A stretch of 28,886 bases of DNA from a virus (IMGVR_UViG_3300006805_000119:1-28886), one strand, 5' to 3'; counted from the stretch's first letter, positions 1-7,294 are shown. Numbers and translations are program-made. Notes: generated by a model not told the origin, from the sequence alone.

Positions 1-11
1 GTGTCGGGCCA
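1..11. repeat. Left copy of 11-bp terminal direct repeat (cos candidate)
   Basis: The first 11 bases, GTGTCGGGCCA, are identical to the last 11 bases of the window. Joining the ends at this repeat gives CGTGG-7 nt-CCACG, a 5-bp dyad centred within one base of the repeat centre. Staggered nicking by a lambda-type terminase, followed by fill-in of 5' overhangs, would leave exactly this kind of short repeat at both ends. The GpA/Nu1-type terminase genes next to it fit that reading. An assembly overlap is the alternative, though 11 bp is shorter than usual assembly k-mers. Confidence 0.75.
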
Positions 12-554
12 CGCGTGACGTAGGGGGGGTGGTAAGAGATTCCTTTTTTTCAACGAACGGAGGATTAGCACGCAAAAAAGGGCCAATTCCTCGTCAGTTA
101 GCGCTCCTTTGAACTGATTGGCTGCCGGTGTCAGCCATTGGAAGTTGTTGCTATGATCAGTTCCACCACGAGAGGCAGGGACTACGTGATCTGCGTGCGC
201 AGTACGGTCTAGCTTAACGTCAGTTAGGGCACACCTTCCCCTCTGCTTTATCCATTGACGCATAAGCCCAATGGCTAACTCGTTGGTAGACTCCATTGAG
301 ATGACGCCGCGCTTATGCGCCTTGATAAGCATGGCCTTGTTGTAAAAGAAGCGACGATCGGTCCATGCCTTCTTCATGACCTTATGCCTGGCTTTGTTCT
401 TGGTTCTCCACTTTGCGTTATCAGCCAACTTCTTATCAGGGTTGCTGTCGTAGTTAGCCTTGGCCCTAAGACGGTTAACCTCACGCAAGCGCTCTTTGTT
501 CCTGTAGTAATACTGCAATCCTTTGGACCTTTTATCTGTTGGGACTCTTTGCAT
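1..554 (-). CDS. HNH endonuclease, partial at the window edge
   Basis: An ATG at 554 opens a frame that stays open to base 1 (184 codons). Joined at the terminal repeat, it continues for 15 more codons in 28830-28875 and ends at TAA 28830-28832, giving 199 residues. The first 60 residues are rich in Lys and Arg. Around residues 122-149 is a classic HNH core: DH (122-123), PxSxGG, N137, Q139, N146 and K149. There is only one Cys (C108) where zinc-binding HNH proteins have paired Cys. Phage HNH proteins beside the terminase are known to stimulate terminase cleavage at cos, and the position here is right. The gene looks less GC-rich than the rest of the genome. Confidence 0.88.
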   Translation of the reverse strand, partial: MQRVPTDKRSKGLQYYYRNKERLREVNRLRAKANYDSNPDKKLADNAKWRTKNKARHKVMKKAWTDRRFFYNKAMLIKAHKRGVISMESTNELAIGLMRQWIKQRGRCALTDVKLDRTAHADHVVPASRGGTDHSNNFQWLTPAANQFKGALTDEELALFCVLILRSLKKRNLLPPPLRHAWPD

Positions 555-556
555 GG

Positions 557-1066
557 TTACTTGATAATTGGCTTATTCTTGCCGCGTCTGGCATTCACAT
601 GAGGAAACAAACCGCACGCGTCTGAGTTCACGGTGCGCTGGATCTCCTTCGCCCTGGCACGCATCCAGAAGTGGGAGCGTCCATACATCTTCCCGATCAG
701 GCGAGACGACAGACAGCCGGGCAGACTGAGCGCCCAGCGGATAAGCTCGACGTGGCGACGGAAGGCGAAGTTATCCGTGCAGGCCAGCGCATCCATGAAG
801 CCCTTGAGCATCACGCCGACATGATCGCGAGAGATGAATGCGTCGACCTCCTCGCGTCTGCCAAGGTCAGTAGGGTTGAACGCCCAGTCAGGATGATTGG
901 CGTCGATGTTGAAGACGTGCCGAGGTTGCGCCATCTCAGCGTAAGGCAGTACGCCGTTCTCGCGCATCTTCTCTTGGACCTTCTTCGGCTGCGCAAAGAA
1001 CCAAGCGTCAAACGACTTGGCCTCCTTAGCCGGAGCCGTCAGGTCGTTGAGCCTAGCGCGTGTCAC
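557..1066 (-). CDS. Hypothetical protein, possible C-terminal HTH
   Basis: This is a 169-residue protein from a GTG start, 11 nt after the preceding gene's stop. I do not recognise the family. The middle (about residues 65-110) is rich in aromatic and charged residues. Residues about 115-145 (LPGCLSSRLIGKMYGR…) read like a helix-turn-helix followed by a basic helix, and the C-terminal tail is Arg/Lys-rich, so DNA binding is possible. It sits between replication genes and the HNH gene that precedes the terminase. A late-gene or packaging regulator would suit that place, but no diagnostic motif supports it. Confidence 0.6.
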   Translation of the reverse strand: MTRARLNDLTAPAKEAKSFDAWFFAQPKKVQEKMRENGVLPYAEMAQPRHVFNIDANHPDWAFNPTDLGRREEVDAFISRDHVGVMLKGFMDALACTDNFAFRRHVELIRWALSLPGCLSSRLIGKMYGRSHFWMRARAKEIQRTVNSDACGLFPHVNARRGKNKPIIK

Positions 1067-1077
1067 GCGTCACAGCG

Positions 1078-1440
1078 TCAACTATCTTGACGGCGGGGCA
1101 AGTGGCAAAGGTTGTGCCAATATCCGTCCATGTCGAACCGTAGCATCGCCTTACGGGTGAAGCGATAGGTCAGGGAGGAATACTTGCCCGAGTAGTCCAG
1201 GGTCTGCTCGACGATGTCCTTGAGTTCCGCTGACGTCATCTTTGCCGGCCATGCGCTGATGACTTCCCTCAGCTCAATGTCTTTCCTTTCCTTGACTGCC
1301 TTGGCTGCCTCGGTGGCCTGCTGCCGGATATGCTCCATCCTCTCAGGCTGATCTCTCCAGGCTTTCTGGCGGTACCGGGTCAGAGCGAGCTTACGGAGAA
1401 CCCAACCTCTCTGCGCGGTGGTACGGTTAGGTTTGGTCAT
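1078..1440 (-). CDS. Hypothetical basic protein
   Basis: This is a 120-residue, strongly basic protein. The N-terminal third (TKPNRTTAQRGWVLRKLALT…) is Arg/Lys-rich, a charged amphipathic helix follows, and the C-terminus holds a YSSLTYRFTRKAML segment. I chose the ATG at 1440 because it overlaps the stop of a small upstream frame as ATGA. A weak GAGGAGG lies about 13 nt upstream, which is rather far. An in-frame ATG at 1497 would add 19 residues. No family is recognised. The basic character and position downstream of the helicase suggest nucleic-acid binding. Confidence 0.6.
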   Translation of the reverse strand: MTKPNRTTAQRGWVLRKLALTRYRQKAWRDQPERMEHIRQQATEAAKAVKERKDIELREVISAWPAKMTSAELKDIVEQTLDYSGKYSSLTYRFTRKAMLRFDMDGYWHNLCHLPRRQDS

Positions 1441-1574
1441 CGCGTAGAACTTGCCTCCTCGCCAGAGACTCGGTCGAACCCCGAGCGTAAGCGACAAGGG
1501 GTGAGACTAGAGTCACCCTTATCCGTAGGATATGGGACGGAAGTTGAGTTGGAAGTTGAGAAGGGATTTGACAT
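1437..1574 (-). CDS. Small Ser/Thr-rich ORF between helicase and basic protein
   Basis: This is a 45-codon frame from ATG 1574, 32 nt after the helicase stop. Its TGA overlaps the ATG of the next gene (ATGA), the same coupling used through most of this genome. The peptide starts MSNPFSTSNSTSVPYP and has no known motif. The N-terminal Ser-Thr repeat comes from a tandem DNA repeat at about 1544-1562. It may be only a leader frame, and I have no homology support. Confidence 0.35.
   Translation of the reverse strand: MSNPFSTSNSTSVPYPTDKGDSSLTPCRLRSGFDRVSGEEASSTR
1544..1562. repeat. Short tandem repeat of GAAGTTGAG
   Basis: GAAGTTGAG occurs twice, 12 bp apart (plus strand), in the gap after the helicase gene. 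The pair GTTGACC also occurs twice at 1599-1616, overlapping the helicase stop. Either could be an operator or iteron, but two copies are too few to be sure. Confidence 0.4.
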
Positions 1575-1606
1575 TGGCTTTAGGGTGGGGGTCAGGGTGT
1601 TGACCC

Positions 1607-2917
1607 TCAGTTGACCTTAAAACGCCTTGGCGACCCCTTAGAGGGGCTGGAATCGCTATGCCTTGGGGCGTTGTCGGGTGGGCTTTCGGAGGGGGGCTGG
1701 CTGTATTCCCAGCGGATGACCCCCTTCTCGGCGGCGTGGCGGATGTAAATCTCGCCCTTGAACTGGTTGGCGTGGTCCTTGAGACCAGCCCTACCTCGGC
1801 GCTTGGTCAGGCCGAACTTGTAGATCGGCTCTTCGCCCTGGCATCGGAAGAGGACGGCGACCTCGCGGAACCAGTTGGTGAACTCCGAGGAACCTAGGCC
1901 CGCATAGGCTAGGTCGGCGACGGTGTGGCCTTCCTTGTCGGAGGCGGCCTTTGGCTTCCCGGTGTGGTGCATGGCCACGAGGACGGCGCCTGTCTCGAGC
2001 AGGATGGGGGCTAGGTCATGGCGCAGGAACTTGGAAGCCTGCTCCTGATCGGAAACGTCGATGCCCGCGAAGGACAGGAGAGGGTCGACGAAGACGATGT
2101 CGGCCTTATGCTCGACGATGAGGTCACGTAGGGCCGAGGTGAAGGTGGTGCCGGTGCTCACGGTGTCGCGGAAGATGGCGAGGTGTTCGCGCAGCTGAGA
2201 GCGTTCGGCGCTGTCGAGGTATGCCCCGGCGATGACGTCCTGCAAGGCCTCGGAGATGTCGCCCGCGTCATTCTCAGCCTGGAGCACGATGGCCCGCAGG
2301 GGCTTGGCGGGCTTGATGCCGAAGAAGTCTTTGCCGATGCACCAATGGACGGCGGCCTGCATCATCAGGGAGGACTTGCCGGTGCCGGACTGTCCGACGA
2401 TCAGGAGCGAGCCGCCCTTGCACAGCCAGCGGTGGTTGCCGAGGATGCACGACGGGTCTTCCTTACGCTCGAAGGATAGCAGGGCGTCGAAGTCCATGCG
2501 CTGCGGGCCGTGCTTTGCCTTCCGACCCTTGCGGGATTCGGCGATGGTGGCATAATGGTCGAGCAGGGTGTCGGGGTCGGTGGCCTGTTCGGCGGCGACC
2601 AGGGCACGGCGGAGGATGGCCGCGTCCGCGATCATGTCGGCGTGCTCAAGGCGGAAGGCGGCTTGGCCTGCGTCACTGACCAGGAGCGAGACGGTGGCCT
2701 CGGTCACCGGGCTGTTGACCTGGCGTAGGCGCTGGCTGACCGTCAGCTCGTCGGGGGCGATGCCGTCGACGGCCAGCGAAAGCATGGCGGCGGCGATGTC
2801 TTGATGGGCGGGCTCAAAGAAGTCGGAAGGCTGGAGGTCGCCCGGTAGGTGGGCGGCTTCGCGTAGGAGGACGCCGAGCAGGTGGCGTTCCGCGGCGACG
2901 TTATTCGGCGGGATCAT
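1607..2917 (-). CDS. Replicative DNA helicase, RepA/DnaB-like
   Basis: This is a 436-residue RecA-fold hexameric helicase candidate that would unwind phage DNA at the replication fork. Residues 1-130 resemble a DnaB N-terminal domain (AERHLLGVLL, then DFF…HQDIAAAM). Residues 168-185 hold Walker A (GQSGTGKSS), followed by VLQAEND (about 211-217). Walker B is ADIVFVDPLLSFAG (272-285), and VAMHHTGKPK (about 314-323) is the usual sensor segment of RepA-type helicases. The C-terminal 40 residues are Pro/Ser-rich and look disordered. The ATG at 2917 gives the normal domain start. A longer in-frame extension to 3283 would cover the gene upstream and is rejected. No separate primase domain is visible. 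Confidence 0.88.
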   Translation of the reverse strand: MIPPNNVAAERHLLGVLLREAAHLPGDLQPSDFFEPAHQDIAAAMLSLAVDGIAPDELTVSQRLRQVNSPVTEATVSLLVSDAGQAAFRLEHADMIADAAILRRALVAAEQATDPDTLLDHYATIAESRKGRKAKHGPQRMDFDALLSFERKEDPSCILGNHRWLCKGGSLLIVGQSGTGKSSLMMQAAVHWCIGKDFFGIKPAKPLRAIVLQAENDAGDISEALQDVIAGAYLDSAERSQLREHLAIFRDTVSTGTTFTSALRDLIVEHKADIVFVDPLLSFAGIDVSDQEQASKFLRHDLAPILLETGAVLVAMHHTGKPKAASDKEGHTVADLAYAGLGSSEFTNWFREVAVLFRCQGEEPIYKFGLTKRRGRAGLKDHANQFKGEIYIRHAAEKGVIRWEYSQPPSESPPDNAPRHSDSSPSKGSPRRFKVN

Positions 2918-2957
2918 GGAAGAGAGGGTTGGGGTTTGTGGGCGTGGGTGCCCGTGG

Positions 2958-3398
2958 TCAAGATGCTTTGCGTAGGAGACGGTCGAGGTCTGACTTGCGG
3001 TAGTAAGGGACTGAGCGGGGATTGCGGAGGATGCGGAAAGGGATGGAGGTGCCGTCGATGCGGTATTGCACGCCGCGGACGGTGCGCCGGTGCTTGTGCG
3101 CATACTCGGAGAGGGTGACCCATCCGGCGGGGGCCTTGAACTTCTCGAGGGCTTCAGCTGCGGCCTTGGCGGCGGCCCAAGACTTGAACCTGGGCGACAG
3201 GCGATAGATGAAGCGGCCTCGGCGGATGGTCTTCTGCTCGGCGTAGCCCGCCTTGACGATGCGGGCGAGCGGCAGAGAGACACCGGCCCGGGTCTTGTAG
3301 CCTAGGAGGCGGACGACCTCATTCGTCTTGTGCCAGCCTTCGGGAGTGTCGTCGGCGTTGATCGCGGCGACGAGGGCGTGGGCGTCGAAGCGCTTCAT
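2958..3398 (-). CDS. Winged-helix / MerR-like DNA-binding protein
   Basis: This is a 146-residue basic protein with two likely DNA-binding modules. Residues about 20-68 (TNEVVRLLGYKTRAGVSLPLARIVKAGYAEQKTI, then RGRFIYRLS) look like a winged helix with a wing. Residues about 92-143 (GWVTLSEYAHKHRRTVRGVQYRI … YYRKSDLDRLL) look like an excisionase/MerR-type HTH. Its start overlaps the phosphoesterase stop by 4 nt and the helicase follows 40 nt later. A replication initiator or helicase loader is a reasonable guess from context, and a transcription regulator is the alternative. Confidence 0.72.
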   Translation of the reverse strand: MKRFDAHALVAAINADDTPEGWHKTNEVVRLLGYKTRAGVSLPLARIVKAGYAEQKTIRRGRFIYRLSPRFKSWAAAKAAAEALEKFKAPAGWVTLSEYAHKHRRTVRGVQYRIDGTSIPFRILRNPRSVPYYRKSDLDRLLRKAS

Positions 3399-4159
3399 CG
3401 GGCCTTCGGGGTGAAGACCTTGAGGTCGGTGGTCCAGACCCAGCGGGAGCCGACGCGGTGGACGAGCCAGACCTTCCAGTCCTTGCCGTCGACCCAGCCG
3501 GCGGCGAAGCCTGAGCCCCAGCGGGAAGTGGCTAGGCGATGCGACGCGTATGCCATGGCGTCCTTCTGGCAGAGACAGCCGGCGGAGAAAGCGGCGCCGC
3601 CTTCGGCCTTGGTCAAGTTGACCTGGGCGAGCGTGTGCGTGTGGCCGTGGATCAGAGCGCCGCCGCGGTCGGCGTAGTGCTTGCCTTGCTCGGCGGTGGC
3701 GTTCAGGCCGTGGGCGTAACCATGGATGAAGGCGACCTGACCTAGCCGGTAGACACCCTTCTCGGCGTGGTAGGGGAGGATGGTCTTGGCTCCGCAGCTC
3801 TTCGCGGTGGTCTTGATGCGGGCCTCTAGGTCGGCGCAGTAGTCGCGTACCAGGGCGGAGCCGGAGGTATGCTGGAGGGCTTGGGCGCGGTGCTCGTGAT
3901 TGCCCATCAGGTAGACGGTGGGCTTCGTGCGCTCAAGGAAGGCTTCACCGGCCTCGATGTCGGAGATGAGGGACTCAGCGCCTTCGGCATCCTGCCCGGC
4001 TCCACGGCGCAGCGATCGGAAGTCGAAGCAGTCGCCGAGGTGGACGCGGACGGTCGGCTTGTAGTCCTTGATGAACTCGACGAGGGCCTCGACGGCGTTC
4101 TCGTCGGCCATGTCGCCGTGGTTATCACCGAAGGCGACGAAGCGGGTTGGGGTGCTCAT
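3395..4159 (-). CDS. Calcineurin-like metallophosphoesterase
   Basis: This 254-residue protein carries the full metal-binding set of the calcineurin-like family: GDNHGD (11-16), LGDCFDF (41-47), GNHEH (86-90), HGYAH (146-150) and HGHTH (171-175). Such enzymes hydrolyse phosphoesters at a two-metal centre. Phage members may act on nucleotides, DNA ends or protein phosphates, and the substrate cannot be read from sequence. It overlaps both neighbours by 4 nt in the replication operon, so a role in nucleic-acid metabolism is likely. Confidence 0.9.
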   Translation of the reverse strand: MSTPTRFVAFGDNHGDMADENAVEALVEFIKDYKPTVRVHLGDCFDFRSLRRGAGQDAEGAESLISDIEAGEAFLERTKPTVYLMGNHEHRAQALQHTSGSALVRDYCADLEARIKTTAKSCGAKTILPYHAEKGVYRLGQVAFIHGYAHGLNATAEQGKHYADRGGALIHGHTHTLAQVNLTKAEGGAAFSAGCLCQKDAMAYASHRLATSRWGSGFAAGWVDGKDWKVWLVHRVGSRWVWTTDLKVFTPKAR

Positions 4160-4464
4160 TTGGAAAGGCCGAGCTGTTGCTCGATTTTGTCACGCATGAT
4201 GCGGGCTATGTGGATGTCCGGGGAGAGCCTGCGGTAAACGTTCAAAGTCGCCGTCCTGTAACGAAAGCAGTAACAGCCCTTGTTCTTGAAGATGCGCCTG
4301 TTTTGCCTGACAGACATGATGCTTCCTCCTAGCCTTCTTGCGGCTGGTGCCACGCTTGAAATACGAACCCCAAACATGATTGCGGACATTCTTGTGCTAG
4401 AGCCATGCCTTAACTGATACAGGGCCGCGTCTATGGCTTTGCCTTTTGGCGCTCGGATGCTCAT
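4156..4464 (-). CDS. Small HTH plus arm-type DNA-binding protein
   Basis: This is a 102-residue basic protein. Residues about 15-47 (…RHGSSTRMSAIMFGVRISSVAPAARRLGG) look like a helix-turn-helix. Residues about 53-98 (NRRIFKNKGCYCFRYR … RIMRDKIEQQL) align with the C-terminal half of the next gene, sharing the N…K..G.CY.FR…D…AR..RD pattern, which resembles an integrase arm-type or AP2-like three-strand domain. The DNA is visibly less GC-rich than its neighbours, suggesting later acquisition or divergence. It overlaps both flanking genes (ATGA, TAATG). No catalytic recombinase domain is present, so a regulator or accessory factor is more likely. Confidence 0.65.
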   Translation of the reverse strand: MSIRAPKGKAIDAALYQLRHGSSTRMSAIMFGVRISSVAPAARRLGGSIMSVRQNRRIFKNKGCYCFRYRTATLNVYRRLSPDIHIARIMRDKIEQQLGLSK

Positions 4465-4769
4465 TAGCGGACGTTGATGTAAGGGATGGGCTTGCCGGCG
4501 TCGAAGGCCGCGAGCATCTCGTCACGGCGCTTACGGGCGGTCTCGAGGTCGCTGGCGATGTTCTCGACGATGTCCTTGCCGCGGCGACGCAGGCGGAACC
4601 AGTAGCAGTCACCGAGTTTCTGGAGGTGGTGGTTAGGGTTCTCGGCCTTGATGTAGGCGGGCTTGTCGTTTCGCCCGGTGCGGGTATACTTCGGACAGGC
4701 CAGCAGGAAGGCCACTCGGTCGGGGGACAGGCCGACCTTGTTCGCCCAGCGCAGCGTGTCAGGGTTCAT
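4464..4769 (-). CDS. Small arm/AP2-like DNA-binding protein, paralogue of neighbour
   Basis: This is a 101-residue protein. I prefer the ATG at 4769 because it overlaps the kinase stop as ATGA. An in-frame ATG at 4778 adds three residues. The first 35 residues (LSPDRVAFLLACPKY…) are helical. The second half (NHHLQKLGDCYWFRLRRRG … ETARKRRDEML) has the beta-strand, beta-strand, basic-helix pattern of integrase arm-binding or AP2 domains. It resembles the C-terminal half of the gene just downstream. DNA binding is inferred. Confidence 0.65.
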   Translation of the reverse strand: MNPDTLRWANKVGLSPDRVAFLLACPKYTRTGRNDKPAYIKAENPNHHLQKLGDCYWFRLRRRGKDIVENIASDLETARKRRDEMLAAFDAGKPIPYINVR

Positions 4770-5338
4770 AGTTTCCATAAGCGGGCGAGGTTGCGGCCTT
4801 CGGTCATGATCGCGTTACGCGAGGACGGCCTGAAGATATACTCCTGGTCGAACAGGTGGGAGGCGCGTATCTCGGCGATGCTGTCGAGCTCTTCGTCGTT
4901 GGCCGGGCCGACTCCAGCGGTGGCGACGTAGATGGTGCGGACCTTCCAGCCCTTCTCCCAGAGGATGTCCTGGCAAACGCGCAGCTCGTTGACGTAGCGC
5001 CAATCGGAGCAGACGACCGTCTCGGGGGAGGGTTGGTCGTGGTGCTTCATGACCGGGCACCAGTTGGCGAAGTGGCGGGCGAAGACGTCCCGATCCATGC
5101 GCCTAGCGAACTTGCCCGCGTGGACGAGGAAGTCGCGGTTATCCACCTTGAAGTCCTCCTTGAAGAAGTCCCCATCAAGGCCGAGGTAATCCATGTAGTG
5201 GTTCGCGGCCTCCTTGAGGGCGTCGGCGAAGTTGATATGCTCGGCGGGCCGCTGGGACCACTCGAGGATGCCGGAGGCGAGGGAGTCCTTGCCCGCCCTG
5301 GCGTAGCCTGCGATTAGGACGAGCGTCGGGGCGGACAT
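4766..5338 (-). CDS. Deoxynucleoside monophosphate kinase
   Basis: This is a 190-residue P-loop kinase: GYARAGKDS (11-19), followed by NFADALKE and, past the middle, VVCSDWRYVNEL, which matches the SDxRxxNE motif of phage dNMP kinases. It would phosphorylate dNMPs to feed phage DNA synthesis. I took the ATG at 5338. A GTG at 5359, 4 nt after the previous stop, would add seven residues (MTEAPTP). It lies between the SSB-like gene and the small DNA-binding pair, within the replication operon. Confidence 0.85.
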   Translation of the reverse strand: MSAPTLVLIAGYARAGKDSLASGILEWSQRPAEHINFADALKEAANHYMDYLGLDGDFFKEDFKVDNRDFLVHAGKFARRMDRDVFARHFANWCPVMKHHDQPSPETVVCSDWRYVNELRVCQDILWEKGWKVRTIYVATAGVGPANDEELDSIAEIRASHLFDQEYIFRPSSRNAIMTEGRNLARLWKL

Positions 5339-5363
5339 GGGCGTGGGTGCTTCGGTCACGGGA

Positions 5364-5804
5364 TTAGAAGGGAACTCCTTCGGGGGGCAGCGGCTCTTCG
5401 GGAGCGGTCGGCTTCTGGGAACCGCGCGGGTAGGTCATCTTATATTTATACTGAGGTTTCCCCTGCCACTCGCCGTTGGCCTCGACCTCGACGCCGACGA
5501 GGATGGTCTGGCCGCAGGCGGGCTCGAGATACTGCATATATTCGGCAGGGGTCGCGTCCAAACGGATCTCGTTGGTATACTTGCCGGAGAACTTGCCGAC
5601 GAGCATAGCGAGGGCCTTGCCGTATTTGCTGGAGAAGTTCTTCGACAGGCAGAAGCCCTTGTCGTCGACGAAGAACAGGCGGCAGGACGTGGTGCCGTCC
5701 TCCCACTGTTTGACCTTCTCGAACTTGGGCTTGATGAGTTTCAGCTTGTAGGTGCCGTTCGTACTGATCGAGGTGAGCGGGACGCGGTTGTTATCGGTGG
5801 TCAT
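5364..5804 (-). CDS. Single-stranded-DNA-binding-like protein (OB-fold candidate)
   Basis: This is a 146-residue protein. The body (YKLKLIKPKFEKVKQW … CRLFFVDDKG … ILVGVEVEANGEWQG) has the alternating beta pattern expected of an OB fold. It ends with a Pro/Glu-rich linker and PPEGVPF, reminiscent of the acidic 'IPF' tip with which SSBs recruit partners. It lies between the RecE-like nuclease and the dNMP kinase, where phage SSBs often sit. The family is not certain, and the call rests on composition, tail and neighbours. Confidence 0.6.
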   Translation of the reverse strand: MTTDNNRVPLTSISTNGTYKLKLIKPKFEKVKQWEDGTTSCRLFFVDDKGFCLSKNFSSKYGKALAMLVGKFSGKYTNEIRLDATPAEYMQYLEPACGQTILVGVEVEANGEWQGKPQYKYKMTYPRGSQKPTAPEEPLPPEGVPF

Positions 5805-5808
5805 GGTA

Positions 5809-6615
5809 TTAGGCGAAGTTGATGTTAGTCGCGGCGCTGGGCTTGGCGGCGATGTCGATGGTCGTGATCTCGGTCTGGTAACCGGGCCAGTTGCCCGAGG
5901 CGGTGCATTCCTTATACAGGGTAAGCGCTCGCTCGAAGTCGAAGGCGGCGCCGGTCATCAGTTCCGGCCCCAGCTCGTAGACTGCGTGAGCGTAAGGCGG
6001 CTCCTTCTCGACGGCGATGAAGCGGAAGCCGAGGACGCGACACTTGTAGGCGGACTCGACGGCGTGCCGGTAGAAGTAAGCCTGGAGAGCATACTTGTAT
6101 TTGCGGACGGACTGCAGGAAGCCGTGCGGGCTGGCGTCTTCGCAAGTCTTCAGATCGTAGATGTAGCCGTCGTCGGAGATGCCGTCGATGGCGCACTTGA
6201 CCAGGGTATCGCCGAGGAAGGCGGTGAACATGACCTCGGTCTTGGAGAGCACGATGCCATTCTGCTTCATGCAGGCCGCAGCGGAGTTTGCGACCGCGTC
6301 GACGAGGGCACCTTCTTCGGCGGTCAGGATGGCCTTGCCTTCGTTGGCGGTGACGAACTCGGCCCACTCGGCCTTGCCTTCCTTCGTGCGCTTGTCCACG
6401 TCCGGGGCGATGGCGTGCGTGGCGTTGTAGGCGTCGAGCCCTTCAAGGGCGAGCTTGTGGACGGCGGTGCCTACGCGGAGGGCCTTGGAGTCCTCGCGGG
6501 TGCGGGCGAGGTAAGCCTGGTAGTGAGCCGGGGACTTGAGCAGTTCCTTGGCGCCGGATTGGTTGAGCGCTTGGATGCCGTCATAGATGACGCGTTCGGT
6601 GATGAGGTCGGGCAT
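5809..6615 (-). CDS. RecE/RecB-like PD-(D/E)XK exonuclease
   Basis: This is a 268-residue nuclease. The catalytic pattern is visible: H53 in RVGTAVHKL, E127 in KTEVMF, D144 in CAIDGI, D154-x-K156 in YDLKT, and Q178-Y180 in YALQAYFY. This matches the RecB/RecE (exonuclease VIII-type) superfamily. It would resect dsDNA 5' ends to give single strands for the ERF protein encoded upstream. The start is ATG 6615, after a 29-nt gap carrying a CCCAAT leader. A longer upstream frame overlaps the Cys-cluster gene and is not needed. Confidence 0.85.
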   Translation of the reverse strand: MPDLITERVIYDGIQALNQSGAKELLKSPAHYQAYLARTREDSKALRVGTAVHKLALEGLDAYNATHAIAPDVDKRTKEGKAEWAEFVTANEGKAILTAEEGALVDAVANSAAACMKQNGIVLSKTEVMFTAFLGDTLVKCAIDGISDDGYIYDLKTCEDASPHGFLQSVRKYKYALQAYFYRHAVESAYKCRVLGFRFIAVEKEPPYAHAVYELGPELMTGAAFDFERALTLYKECTASGNWPGYQTEITTIDIAAKPSAATNINFA

Positions 6616-6630
6616 GGGTGTGTTATTGGG
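6616..6630 (-). promoter_or_regulatory. CCCAAT leader before the RecE-like gene
   Basis: The leader reads CCCAATAACACACCC immediately before ATG, with no Shine-Dalgarno. It resembles the leader of the major capsid gene (CCCAATCATAACACATC). Its function is unknown. Confidence 0.35.
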
Positions 6631-6644
6631 TGTTGGTGGGAAAG

Positions 6645-6944
6645 TCAGAGAAGGGCCATGATGGCGTCGGCCTGATCGGGGCGACGGCGCTGGATGGCGG
6701 TCATGCACATGGTCGAGCCCACGGCGAAGCGGGAGCAGGCGACCGGGCGGTTGGAGTAGGTCTTGCACTTGCCGGAGCCGGACAGGTGCGGGCATCGGGA
6801 AGGCAGTTCGGCGAAGGTGCGTCCGACGATCATGAAGACCTCACCGCGGGCGGCGTAGAACTCGGTCGTGGTCGGGGACGCGTCGATGGGCAGGAGGATG
6901 CTCTCACAGCAGGCACCCTTGCAGAGTTCACAGGCTTTGCTCAC
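6645..6944 (-). CDS. YkgJ-family Cys-cluster (Fe-S or Zn) protein
   Basis: This is a 99-residue protein with the YkgJ signature: CELCKGACC (residues 5-13), then CPHL…GKCKTYSNRPVACSRF and a further Cys in STMCMTAI. The family is predicted to hold a zinc or iron-sulfur centre, and its biochemical role is poorly known. The gene overlaps its upstream neighbour by 4 nt and sits just before the RecE-like nuclease, so a link to DNA metabolism is plausible but inferred. Confidence 0.85.
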   Translation of the reverse strand: MSKACELCKGACCESILLPIDASPTTTEFYAARGEVFMIVGRTFAELPSRCPHLSGSGKCKTYSNRPVACSRFAVGSTMCMTAIQRRRPDQADAIMALL

Positions 6945-7294
6945 AGGCTGTCGTCTTCGGGGTTCACTTCCTCGACGCTGGCCGAGATGCGGCGCACGTC
7001 TTCAAGGGCGGACTCGGCGGCGTTCTCCATGGCCTCGAGGGTATTCCGCAGGACGCGCAGCTGGACGACGAGGACGTGGACACGGTCATGGAGCGGCTTG
7101 ACCTGGGCGGCTTCGTCGGCGGTCTCGATGTGATCCGTGAAGACCTGAAGTTCGGTGATGGCCGAGCGGTTCAGGTCGGAGAGCGTGATGATGTCGGCGT
7201 CGTGCTGTTCATAACGTCCGGCGATGTGCTGGACGGTGGCGAGCGAGCCCGTGATGTTCTCGACGAGGCGCTTGATGTTTTCGCGATTGGTCAT
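6941..7294 (-). CDS. Hypothetical coiled-coil protein
   Basis: This is a 117-residue, almost entirely helical protein with heptad-like spacing (IKRLVENITGSLATVQHI; VHVLVVQLRVLRNTLEAMENA) and an acidic C-terminus (VNPEDDSL). It has no catalytic motif. It overlaps both neighbours by 4 nt in the recombination operon. It could be a structural partner or an inhibitor-type protein. Confidence 0.7.
   Translation of the reverse strand: MTNRENIKRLVENITGSLATVQHIAGRYEQHDADIITLSDLNRSAITELQVFTDHIETADEAAQVKPLHDRVHVLVVQLRVLRNTLEAMENAAESALEDVRRISASVEEVNPEDDSL

Noticed and set aside
315-602. Plus-strand 95-codon frame at the left end
   Set aside because: It lies antisense to the HNH gene, whose motif-bearing frame explains the DNA.
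2918-3283. In-frame N-terminal extension of the helicase gene
   Set aside because: The extension is Arg/Ser/Pro-rich shadow sequence over the winged-helix gene; the DnaB-like N-domain starts properly at the ATG at 2917.
4156-4769. Integrase gene remnant
   Set aside because: The two small genes have arm-like domains but no tyrosine-recombinase catalytic residues (R…H-x-x-R…Y) nearby; no att-like repeat was seen.
5752-6675. Long plus-strand frame opposite the RecE-like nuclease, and similar long plus frames elsewhere (14282-16060, 17995-19071, 20535-21644, 22456-23319, 23391-24692)
   Set aside because: All are antisense to convincing genes and show the Gly/Val/Asp/Arg-rich composition of antisense frames in GC-rich DNA.
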